Below, one piece after another: positions 1 to 8,291 of a stretch of 13,223 bases of DNA (its first letter is position 1; the number at the start of each line of letters is the position of its first letter). A model generated the notes under the pieces. That model searched no databases. It was not told where the DNA came from and saw only the letters and a list, made by a program, of their open reading frames with translations. The position numbers and the translations under genes were made by a program. Source of the DNA: Chromera velia (Eukaryota > Sar > Chromeraceae); contig JAHBMJ010000221.1 of assembly GCA_018398765.1 (NCBI GenBank), positions 40,001 through 53,223 on the forward strand. Direction: 5' to 3'.

Positions 1-215
1 GTGCGAAGGTGTCTGCCTGGTTCCCCCCCCTGCTTCCGCCCATTCACACATCCCTCCACGTTCTGCCCCCCCCTGTTGGGTTCAAAATGCCGCACTTCTC
101 CACTCTTGACAACGACATGAATTTCAAATGACGTGAGTATCAGCATAATCTGGTAGGACGCAATTCTCATTGTTCTCGATCCTCCTGCCCCCCTTCCCGC
201 GCTTTTTCTCTTTAG
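1..215 (+). other. Intron sequence (5' part lies outside the window) before the first visible helicase exon
   Basis: No frame can be read as an exon joined to the one at 216. The stretch ends in a polypyrimidine tract and TTTAG just before 216, which is a good 3' splice site. A strong donor-like GTGAGT lies at 133-138, but all three frames contain a stop within about 30 bases upstream of it (for example TGA at 118-120 and 129-131), so a phase-0 join to the exon at 216 fails. The simplest reading is that all of it is intron and that the previous exon lies left of the window. Confidence 0.5.
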
Positions 216-2214
216 ATGATGGACTTCATTCTCGTGTGGATGGAAGGGAAGACATACGCAGAGGCACGGACAAAAATCCCCAACGCCCACGACGGGGTGA
301 TCATCAGGTGCATGAGGTGCGTCTCTCTCTCTCTTCGTCTGTCCGTCCGTCCCAGCTGCATGTGGGCTTCAGTGGTTTGCTTTTGGTTTCTCTGTGGCTT
401 CGTCCTTCCTTTCCCTTCTTGCCTGGTTTTTTCGTTCGTCGTGTTCCTGACCTCCCAGTGTCTCCGTTGCGTTCAACTTCGACCCATGGAGATGCCTGCA
501 TGTCCTCCGCTCCCCCTGTACCTGGAGGGAGGCTCCCCTCGATCTGGGATTCTGCTAGGCAGAATATTGAGTAGTAATGTTCCGAGCTGCTTTTTTGATT
601 TGGGTTTGCTCGCCAACATGCGAGGCTCTCTGCTCAAATTTGAATACGCTCCTACACATGCATGCAGATTTACGCAGAAAGTGAAAGAGAGACCTTGTCG
701 GAGATGGTCTTCCTCATTCCATTCGTGTGGCTGAGCCCATTTGCATGTGCATCTGTATGCCAAGAGACACAGACCGTGCATGCCTGTGCGTGACTCTCTG
801 TGTTGGTACTGAAAAAAGAAGAAAGTGTACGTGTGGAATGAATGTGGAAGCAGATCCATGGACCAACTTCTGAAAGAGATGATTCTTGCCAGTGAGGCAC
901 TCGGTCAGTCAGTCAGTCAGTCAGTCGGTCGGTGTACTATTCAACTAGGATTTCTCGGCCTGTCTGCCTAAGTGGGTGTTTGTCTTATGAGACTGCCAGT
1001 GTATCCCTGGAAGTCTTTCTCTTTCTGTGTTTGCCTCGGTCTTAATTTCTTTTCGGCTTCCTCGGTCTCCCTGTCCGGCTGGCTGCCTTACCTGTTTTGG
1101 GCTGCATGTCCAAGAGCAGAAAGAGAGATCGATGGGTGCATGTAGATGATCAAATTTTTCTTCATCGATTTGGACGGCAACTAGCCTGTCTGTCTGTCCA
1201 TCGAACACATGCATGTACATCCCGGTTCTGAGAGAATGGAAGGGACTAGGCACATGCAAAGCAGACAGAATCCGTTGGATGACCCCTCTCCCCGTCCCAC
1301 TGCATGCCCGAATTGGCAAGCTGCCGGGCCGATCGATCGATCGATGGATGTGCATGTCTCCTCCCTTCCTTCTTTCCTTCCTTCTCCCAGCCCGAGGTAG
1401 CATTCCTTCCTTTCTTCCTCTCTGCATGAATGAGGGAATTCGAAGCTCTCGATCTAGTTTGTCTTTTTGTCCTTTCATGCGATCGTTATCTATCTGCCCA
1501 CCTGTCCATTCCACTAGTTATTCGCTTCAAGCTTCGCCGTTATGTGCATGCCAGCTAGCCTCAGTGTTTTTTCTCTTTTTTTCTTTTTTGGACTTTTCGA
1601 CTTCCCACGCGGTGGCTGTGCGGGTCAGCTCCTCCGTTGAAGGTTTTTTGTTTCGGTCTGCGAGCGGCGGTGTACGAAAAGAAAAGACCTTCCATGCAAC
1701 TCCACAGCCCCACGCGGGCCTGGAAAGCGGCAGAGAGAGAGAGGGAGGCAGGGAACAGGGGCTCGGCCGGTTGGGTGCATTGAGGGGCTAGGGGGTAGCT
1801 TGGTTGAAGTGCATGCAGCTCTATCTCTGTTTTTCTCGATCGGCATGCGTCCAACTGATGATCGGGAGAAGTGCATGATTTTTTTCGACATTGTGCAGCA
1901 AATGATAGGCAAGCTCGAGATATGAAAGGGATAAAGAACAGTAAGGCATTCATCGCACAAAAGAGAAGAGAGGAGGAGCAAGGGAGTAGCAGAAGGGAAA
2001 ATTGAGAAAGATACGTTCGTTCGCCTTTTGGGTTGGAAAGGAGACATTAATGCCTTCATTCATTCATTTACACCTGCTCCTTTCCTTTCTTGTTGCTGCC
2101 GCATGAACCCTTTTGTCTGTTCTGTCAGGAATGACGCCTGTCCTGGAGAAATTGCGGTCGGCCCGGCAGAAATTTCGACGGGGAATTGCATTTTCTGCGT
2201 CTCTGTACCTCTAG
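216..2214 (+). CDS. Ski2/Mtr4-type DExH RNA helicase, C-terminal end (three exons; 5' partial)
   Basis: Exons are 216-316, 854-903 and 2129-2214, giving 78 codons before the TAG at 2212-2214. Junctions are GT-AG and in phase: AG|A makes Arg at the first, G|GA makes Gly at the second. The peptide follows the DSHCT domain that closes Mtr4 and Ski2 helicases: MMDFILVWMEGKTYAEA matches the LMEVVY-W--G--F-EI segment, GVIIRCMR matches EGSIIRCMRR, SMDQLLKEM matches RLEELLRQM, SEALG matches AKAIG, and the end GIAFSASLYL matches RDIVFAASLYL. In known members this helical domain packs on the helicase core; Mtr4 and Ski2 feed RNA to the exosome, in nucleus and cytoplasm respectively. The helicase motor exons lie upstream of the window. 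Mtr4, Ski2 or a third paralogue cannot be separated from this end alone. The intact frame and conserved last residues suggest a functional gene. Confidence 0.88.
317..853 (+). other. Intron, 537 bp, of the helicase gene
   Basis: It starts GTGCGT after the IIRCM codons and ends GAAGCAG at 853. It interrupts an Arg codon after its second base. The interior is rich in T, TCTG and GTCC runs, includes two GCATGC sites (660-665, 778-783) and has no conserved coding frame; the open frames that cross it read into intron sequence. Confidence 0.8.
904..931 (+). repeat. Tetranucleotide microsatellite (GTCA)5(GTCG)2 that contains the splice donor
   Basis: Five GTCA units are followed by two GTCG units. 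Because the unit is four bases, a GTCAGT donor-like hexamer recurs at 904, 908, 912, 916 and 920. Only the first, or one 12 bases on (916), keeps the reading frame into the last exon. Confidence 0.9.
904..2128 (+). other. Intron, 1225 bp, of the helicase gene
   Basis: It runs from GTCAGT at 904 to TGTTCTGTCAG at 2128 and interrupts a Gly codon after its first base. It holds many simple repeats: (GTCA)n at its start, GATC runs near 1331-1345, CTTCCTTCC near 1370-1415, GAGA near 1733-1745, and CATT near 2056-2069. GCATGC occurs at 1302, 1546, 1811 and 1843. Long open frames on both strands here are low-complexity and show no family resemblance. Confidence 0.78.
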
Positions 2215-2816
2215 ACCTCAAAAAAACTGGGTGAGATGGGTGGACGTTGTCTGTTCTGCTCTTTGTCTCCTGTCGACAAACCTCGATCCATCTGTGTGTC
2301 AGTAAATTAGTCAGGTAGTCAGTTGATCATTCGCGATCTATATTCAGAGAGCTTCTTGCCAGTTTTTCGTCTCTTAAATGGAAGGAACGATGGCCGGCCG
2401 GGTCCCTCCAGCTTCCAGCCAGACAGCTTGATCAGGTCCGGTCCGAGGCGGTTGAGATCAAGACTAGGATTGTTGTATCTTCGGCCGTCTGTGACAGAGG
2501 AGAGGCGCCGTTGTGAGTCCCGTCTGTCGAGAGTTTGCAGCTTTGATACAGCCAGCTATGGATCAGATCTCTCAAAGGTTGCAAAGCAGCCAAGGACTTG
2601 CTTGACTGTACTTCTCTGCCCGTGCAATTTGACTTGGAGTATTTCTGGGACGCGTCGGGCGACTAGACTAGACTAGCCACAGCGCTGTGTACTGCGAACT
2701 TGTAGCAGAAACATTTCAGAAAAATTGAATCAATCGAACTTCTGGTAGCAAGCACGGCATTGTTTGGAACAGAACAGAAGAAAAGCGAAGAAGAGAGAGA
2801 AGAAAGAACCGAACAA

Positions 2817-2888
2817 AGCTTGAAGAAACCTGTAGGAAAAAACTTGAAAAGTAGCTTGAATTCTAGCTTGAACTACAGCTTGAATTGA
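2817..2888 (+). repeat. 12-bp tandem repeat with core AGCTTGAA
   Basis: AGCTTGAA or AACTTGAA falls at 2817, 2841, 2853, 2865 and 2877, all in the same 12-base register; the copy expected at 2829 is degenerate. The last three copies are the best, with variable four-base spacers. Confidence 0.8.
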
Positions 2889-3100
2889 GACTAAAGTTCA
2901 CCGAACGGCTCATTTAAATTTGAATGGTGCATATAAGTGATAAGTAAAATAACAGTAGCAATGTTCAAAAAAAAATAAAAACAAAAAAGTGAAAAGCCTT
3001 TTAGTTTTTTTTTTTTTTAGAAGACAAACGTGTGAAACTTTTTCTGAAAGACAATTCGTGACCTAGTTTGTGACAGTCTAAAGTCCGCCTAGCACTCCTA

Positions 3101-3115
3101 CACAGTAGTACTGTG
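3101..3115. repeat. Short perfect palindrome
   Basis: CACAGTA and TACTGTG are perfect 7-bp arms around a single G. It lies just left of the C-rich element, so it could mark an edge, but nothing else supports that. Confidence 0.4.
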
Positions 3116-3144
3116 AATAAGGACCCTAATGCTAGCCCTAATGA

Positions 3145-4178
3145 TACTTTATACTAGACTTTACATTCAGTCTAGCAAATTCCGAGTCAAATCACAACAG
3201 CAACAACCCGTGGGGACCAACCTTACATCCATGTGATCGCAGCCCAACATCCACCTCATACGATCCATCCCCCTATCCCCATACCCCCCCAACCGCTTTA
3301 TCCCTCCCTCTCCAACCGCTTTATCCCTCTGTGGAACCGACCCCAACCATCCTCTCAGACCTTTACATGCCACCGGTGAACCCTTATCCACATATACAAA
3401 GAGAAGCCATCCAACACCTCCACCTCCACACCCATTCATCCAACCATCCCCCAGCAATCCCCCCTCCCCAGCACGGACTGTACTGTCCACCGGTAGTTAC
3501 TAGGATTCCCACCGTGGAGCAGGCCAAACACCCCCGAAACAGCTCCGAGCCCCCGTCCACCCCCTCCCCACCCACAGTGCTCTTAGCCGATAAATCGGAT
3601 GAGCGTACCCCCCCTAGCTTCCCCTCCCGGATCTCCCTCCTCGAAATTAGCCCCACCACCCTCCCTGCCCTTACAGAGGAATTCGAAAAAATCTGTAACA
3701 GGAATGCCTCCCACGACGGATCAAGAGGTCCTGGCCCCTCCAAACTCATCCAATCCATCAATAACCAAGTCAACCTACTTATCCCCCACCCTCGGCCATA
3801 CGGTACCCCCATCACCACCCTCATTAACACACACCCACCAATGGACCCCTTTCGCATGCATTACCTCCAATTTCTGATTTCCATGGCCGCCAACTCCTCT
3901 GAAACCCAAAGAACCATAGCATCCACCAGAACTCATACCGACATCATTATTGCCCCTAGTATATACCCTCTAAACCTCCCTACACAGACCTTTATGACCC
4001 ATTGGCAGGCCTCCTTCAACCCACTTTCAACCCTCCCCATATACCACACATTGGCCTACAAAACAACACCGCAGACGCCAACCACAGCACCCCACAAAAA
4101 TTTGACGATCACGGCTGGCAGACCTTCTTCGACCAACCCCTGAGTATACCAGCCATGCTGTCTAAACCTTCAGAATGA
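3145..4178 (+). pseudogene. First open frame of the retroelement (Gag-like or pol N-terminus), frameshifted
   Basis: The frame is open from after the TGA at 3142 to the TGA at 4141-4143 (about 332 codons). It has no early ATG; the first in-frame ATG is at 3367. The product is rich in Pro, Thr, Ser, His and Asn, partly because of the C bias. From about 4020 another frame becomes more protein-like, reading through HGWQTFFDQPLSIPA near 4110-4154 and stopping at 4176-4178, so a base was probably gained or lost between about 3960 and 4040. The end of that second frame runs into the left arm of the insert at 4154. I see no zinc knuckle and recognise no domain. Calling it Gag-like or the N-terminal part of pol rests only on its position before the RT relic. 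Confidence 0.45.
3289..3329 (+). repeat. 18-bp direct repeat, two copies
   Basis: CCAACCGCTTTATCCCTC occurs at 3289-3306 and again at 3312-3329 (period 23). It lies near the start of the first frame of the retroelement and is open in that frame. Confidence 0.85.
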
Positions 4179-4458
4179 CTGTCTGCGCGGCATACACATA
4201 TAGATCGTAAGGTCGCATCGGCGTGTCCCTTGCACGAACCCGGTCGGGCACGTGCACCGTGGTTCGTGACGATAAGGTCGGTGCCTTCGGCATCAACCTT
4301 CGCCTTAGACAACTCTTAATAACTGCCTGGGGCTTCGCCCCAGGCAGCTCTATATAAACTTAGGCAAAACCACCTGGGGTCGCCCCAGACGGCCCTGGCG
4401 GGCCGCCTGCGGCGTGCCTGGGGTACCCCAGACGCCCCAGGCAGGTTTAGACAGCATG
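4154..4458. mobile_element. 305-bp GC-rich insert with perfect 16-bp terminal inverted repeats (MITE-like)
   Basis: CATGCTGTCTAAACCT at 4154-4169 is the exact reverse complement of 4443-4458. The interior is full of hairpins unlike the C-rich host element: CACGAACC/GGTTCGTG arms at 4233-4240 and 4261-4268, a CTTCGG-type loop near 4283-4286, an 11-bp perfect stem with a TTC loop in the CTGCCTGGGGC motif near 4323-4347, and CCTGGGG/CCCCAG palindromes at about 4372-4442. It encodes no evident protein. No target-site duplication could be identified at the arms. It could be a small non-autonomous DNA element inserted into the retroelement or an internal structured region of it. Confidence 0.55.
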
Positions 4459-4681
4459 ACACCGGCCCCCTTGTGCGGATGAATGGAATTAGGAACCCAC
4501 CGACGTATCTCTCTTAGTGAATTCACCTTCTTCCTGGCCCTCACCACTCTTCCTAGCCCCACAGCTATACCTGTACTCACAGATAAACATATTCACTCCC
4601 CTACACCACCATAGCCTACCTCTCTGCATCTCCCCCTCCAGCCACGCACCTGGTACCCATGCCTGACCTCCCTCCTTATCA

Positions 4682-5802
4682 TTGACCCCCCCATCACCCA
4701 ACTCATATGCAAGTCACTGTAGCATCAAGCGACCCGCTACCATCGAGAATAGGATGGTAACCACCCCTTCCCCACCCCCCCGGAGGGGAACCTTCCTGGA
4801 CCCAAACAAACTGGAAGGGCACCCACGTCCCCTGATATCCACTTATTCCTCATTCCGGCCCTCCTCCCACTATTAGATACTTTTGTCCTCATCATCTTCT
4901 ACCGTTCACCCCTCAACCTTCCCCCCCCCTGACAGGCGTTTGCGGCTTTCCCCCTTCTTCCTCCAACAAAGGACCTGCAGAGACAACTCGGACAACATAT
5001 CTGGAAACTTTTTTCACTATGTACTTCCCCGCACAGCACTGAAAGCTATGCTCTGACGTGCACCCAGGGTGGCTGGAGGGTATTATACCCTCTACCAACA
5101 TCGCCCCCTCCTCTTCTACAAACACCCCCCCAATGTCATCATACCTAACACGTGGACACCTTTCTGGCTAGACCAAGGAGGACTACAAGGGTACTCATAC
5201 AGTGCTTTATCTTACCACTACGCCACCGTAGAACCCCTGCTGTAACTGTAAGATAGACTTGATCAGATTGACTCCACCCTCTCCTCTATTACCAAAGCGG
5301 ACGCAGATAACCTCACGGTAGTATCAACCTTCTCACACCGCTCCGAAGTTCTCACCGCCACCAATGAAGCTTGGACTACCCCCATCGGTGATCAGCAAGC
5401 CCTGCTCCTATACAAGTGTGGCTTCTACCAGGGATCTACCTCTCACAAGCAGTGAAACTCACCCCAACCGATAAGGAGAGACTCCTAGCGGAACTCAAAC
5501 TATATCACCCCAACCCTATCCTCTTGACTGAAAGATTCCAGCTGGCAGGAGCTCCAGAACATGGAACCCTCCAATATTAAGTGAACTTTGTCGGGAAGAA
5601 AGTGGATAAAATTGACAAGTTATGGCAGGAAATCGATCGCTTCATACAGGATGATCTGGACAGAGCTCACCTCGCATTCATATTGGCACGCGCATGCATC
5701 CTTCCATGAATGACCTGGCTTATGAAGCTAGTCCCCCTCACCTACCCAGACCTGACCGAACAGTTTGAGCGGGCTCATAAGCTCAATGTCCACTACTACT
5801 AA
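4682..5802 (+). pseudogene. Reverse transcriptase relic (non-LTR-like), broken by stops and a frameshift
   Basis: Motifs appear in the expected RT order. FLDPNKLEGHPRPLIS near 4790-4845 resembles the N-terminal finger motif (pK-RPI). At 4982-5030 NISGNFFHYVLPR resembles motif A with its Asp nearby. At 5171-5242 DQGGLQGYSYSALSYHY leads to VEPLL, the Q-G-D-P-type motif B. At 5297-5320 ADADNLTVVS stands where YADD belongs, with the second catalytic Asp replaced by Asn. Then 5449-5802 reads as the linker/thumb (LAGAPEHG, DDLDRAHLAFILARAC, a Leu-Val-Pro-Leu segment, DLTEQFERAH). From 4982 to 5455 one frame holds stops at 5054, 5243, 5249 and 5453; the remainder is in a second frame with stops at 5578 and 5707. 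The missing Asp and stops make it non-functional. The family resemblance is from memory, not a search. Confidence 0.65.
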
Positions 5803-5959
5803 TTAAAGGCTCATACACCTCAAAACCCCCTCCTCCCATTTTAAACAACTTCAATGGGTGCATGTTCAGTGCCCAACTCGCACTCTTAACCCGACTACAC
5901 ATATGAACCCGCGGTTGTACACAAGTTTACAGGTAGGACCCCAGATTTTTACGGGGTGC

Positions 5960-6010
5960 CACCGGGCTGGTACCCGTTTTAAACCCGCTTGAACCGGGTT
6001 CAAACCCGAA
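5960..6010. repeat. Cluster of alternative hairpins at the end of the retroelement
   Basis: AACCCG at 5982-5987 and again at 6003-6008 both pair with the single CGGGTT at 5995-6000, so two mutually exclusive stems are possible. GGTACC and GGTTCAAACC-like pieces flank them. It looks superficially like a tRNA T-arm, but no cloverleaf can be built. Confidence 0.5.
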
Positions 6011-6226
6011 TACCAACTTTTTTGTAGGCCTTAAAAAGGCTCAAGAAGTTAAAACAAAGCATTTCCCATCGATTCTTACAGGGTCCGACCGATGGCGGAC
6101 ACATAATGCCTGTTAGTCACACATTCAGTCTGACCACATCTTTCCGACTCACTAGGATGTGCAGACACCAGAGGGGTCCTGCTCCTCTAAGGTGCTTATA
6201 GAATCTGTATTCAGTGAGCATAATAG

Positions 6227-6725
6227 ATGCATATCATTGCACTGACCTTGATTATAGCAGATGACGTAGAGGGAAAAGCCTCTGGATGGACCTGGGGGCT
6301 CTTTGCTCGCCATCCACACAGATGCTCCCACAAGAATGCAACACACTCTTTATCCCCACCAAAAATTCTAACAAGCATCAATACTGTCTGCAGCTGGCTG
6401 CAAAGCAAAGACATAAGGAAGATGCAATGTTCAGCATGGCGGAGGAGAGAACAAGGAGCTTACTGGGTGCCACAAAGGTTCTGCTGGAGGGGCAGACAGG
6501 TGTTGCTCATACCGTCTTGAGATGAGGTCACACTCGACCCATCAAAAAGGTCTCCGCGCACAGCCACACCAAAAGGTGAATCCTGGATACACCATAGAGT
6601 CTAACAATGTTGTACAAGGAGAACTGTACCAGTTTTCTAGAAGGATCTGCTTCATAGCCACTCCTGTACATCGAGAACGGTTCAGACTGGGTGTGACTGA
6701 ATGTATCTCGTTGAGCTCATTTTGA
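6227..6725 (+). pseudogene. Unassigned coding-like stretch in three successive plus-strand frames
   Basis: I do not recognise the product. Frame one, from the ATG at 6227, looks protein-like for its first third (ALTLIIADDVEGKASGW). Frame two (open 6265-6525) looks better afterwards, with a Lys/Glu/Arg-rich segment and RSLLGATKVLLEGQTG before TGA at 6523-6525. Frame three starts with an ATG at 6522 that overlaps that stop as ATGA, and runs to 6725 with VNPGYTIESNNVVQGEL in the middle. The pattern fits one old reading frame broken by small indels. A minus-strand frame at 6542-6856 overlaps the third part and cannot be excluded. AT-rich DNA follows. Confidence 0.3.
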
Positions 6726-7249
6726 GTTTTCGGAGCCGATTTTGAAAGCCGATTTAAACTATGGACTTCTGGTGTGTTCATGCGTGTTCTTTCAGTATTC
6801 CATGATCGACGGTACCATCGACCATTTAAAATAATTTTTAACAATTTTGACTGCATATATAAAAAAAAATTATTTGAACTTTAAAAGTTCTTAAAATAAA
6901 AGTATCTAAAATTTGGTAAACTATGCAAAGTTGTACTTAAATTTTAACTTGAATTAATAAATTTATACATTTTTTTCATTTCTATATGCAGTTTTATACG
7001 TTCAGCCGCAAATAAGTGTAAGTCCATTCAGTTTTTCTATTAAATTCCCACCTAAGAAGACTTTTATAGAAACATTAACTCACAATATATCAATTGCTAT
7101 AGTGAATATGTTGAAAATTCTGCTAGAAATTCCATGTAAAGAAGTCTTTATTGTTTTTTAACTCCATCTTCCCAATGATTCTGCTTTTTAAATTTTAGTA
7201 AGGTAAAAACATTCTATTTGGTCCAAGAAAAGCCAGCATCTAAGCATAT
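6726..7249. other. AT-rich sequence without a gene
   Basis: Homopolymer A and T runs dominate, such as those around 6859-6868 and 6969-6976. No open frame of note and no RNA gene is seen. The purine-rich minisatellite begins at its right end. Confidence 0.6.
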
Positions 7250-8250
7250 GAAAACAGAAAAGAAAACCAGAAAAATGAAACTGGAGCAGACATCATACAC
7301 GCAGACAGATAAGAACGATAAAAACTGAAAGGGTTTTATGTGAGGAGACAAGGAAGATGAAAGTGAAGCAGACTTTCTGCAAGCAGACGGGCTAGCAGAT
7401 AGGAAAGATTGATGAAACTGGAGAGGCCGTCATATATGTAGGCAGGAAAGATGGGAGCACCGAGACCCATCATACAAGCAGGTAAGACGGACGAAAGCAG
7501 AGGAAAGTGGAAAGTCATCGTGCATGCACAGGAAAGATGGAATATAAGAAGACGTCACACAAATCGACAGGAAACATGAAAGCGGAAAAGCTTTCATGCA
7601 AGTCGACAGAAAAGATTCATAAAACTGGAGAGGCCTTTAATATGCACGCAGGAAAGATGGAAGCTAACGGAAAGTGGTCATGCAAGCCGGGAAGACAGAC
7701 AAAAGTGGGGAGTCGGCATGCAAGTAAACAGCGAAGATGGAAGCTGAGAACACGCTATGCAAACCGGCAGGAAACATGGAAGCAAAGACACTTTCATACA
7801 AGTCGACATGTAGAAACAACATAAGTAGAGAGGTGGTCAAACACGCCGGCAGGAAAAATTAAATTAAGATGGAAGCATGGAAAGCCGTCATGCAAGCAAA
7901 CACGACAGAACAAAGCAAGGACCTACCAAGCAAGCAAAAATTAAAAGGAAAGATGGGAATATGAAAGTGGAGAGGTTGTCATACAAACAGATAGAAAGAT
8001 GGGAGTGGAGAGGCCGTCGTGCAAACAGACAGAAAGATGGAAGTAGAGAGGCCTTCGTGCAAACAGACAGAAAGATGAGAGTGGAGAGGCAGTCATGCAT
8101 GCAAACAGACAGAAAGAAGGAAGTAGAGAGGCCATCATGCAAACAGACAAAACGATGAACGTGGAAAGGCCATCATGCAAACAGATAGAAAGATGGAAGT
8201 GGAGAGGCTGTCATACAAACAGAGAGAAAGATAAAAGTAGAGAGAAGTTC
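7250..8250 (+). repeat. Degenerate minisatellite; best copies have a 38-bp unit
   Basis: Clear units begin at 7953, 7999, 8037, 8075, 8117, 8155 and 8193, with a partial copy at 8231. Five of them are exactly 38 bp, 8075-8116 is 42 bp by an extra ATGC, and 7953-7998 is 46 bp. The unit reads about ATGGAAGTGGAGAGGC, then CRTCATGCAAACAGACAGAAAG. From 7250 to 7950 the same words recur with more change and irregular spacing (38-85 bp). Because 38 is not a multiple of three, successive units shift frame, and the repeat is open in several frames on both strands; the frames at 7507-7824, 7877-8158 and 7888-8180 are therefore by-products of the repeat, not genes. Confidence 0.85.
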
Positions 8251-8291
8251 AACGTCTGCGTGTCTATCTTTATATAGGAATTCTGGCCTAA

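Larger units (their letters stand above)
2215..3144. other. No gene recognised; downstream flank of the helicase gene
   Basis: Probably holds the helicase 3' UTR and intergenic DNA. A 117-codon open frame at 2323-2676 starts at a non-ATG codon, is Arg/Ser-rich and resembles nothing I know. The sequence turns A-rich after about 2700, with poly(T) near 3006-3019. ACTAG is repeated three times near 2660-2675. No clear AATAAA-type signal is seen just after the stop codon. Confidence 0.5.
3145..5960 (+). mobile_element. Decayed C-biased retroelement, probably non-LTR type, with reverse transcriptase relic
   Basis: The block has far more C than G on the plus strand, unlike both flanks, apart from the 4154-4458 insert. 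It carries a long first frame followed by a reverse transcriptase relic in the same orientation, the order seen in many retrotransposons. Between the insert and the RT, positions 4483-4614 hold another short coding-like frame in the same direction. No long terminal repeats, integrase, RNase H or endonuclease could be recognised, so the class is open. Edges are approximate: the left follows the TGA at 3142 and the right follows the loss of C bias near 5960. Several stops and at least two frame changes indicate an old, inactive copy. Confidence 0.6.

Noticed and set aside
170-859. Long open frames on both strands across the first helicase exon and intron
   Set aside because: They read into intron sequence; only the part at 216-316 has homology, and it leaves the frame at a GT donor.
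945-2059. Open frames of 130-192 codons inside the second intron
   Set aside because: They are low-complexity, overlap on both strands, and lie between splice sites fixed by the conserved protein.
3167-3857. Minus-strand Gly/Trp-rich open frames
   Set aside because: They mirror the C-rich first retroelement frame; the plus strand agrees with the RT relic downstream.
5985-6010. Possible tRNA T-arm (GGGTTCAAACCCG)
   Set aside because: The loop size is wrong and no acceptor, D or anticodon arms can be built around it.
7250-8250. CRISPR-like array
   Set aside because: Units adjoin without unique spacers, diverge steadily, and the context is eukaryotic.
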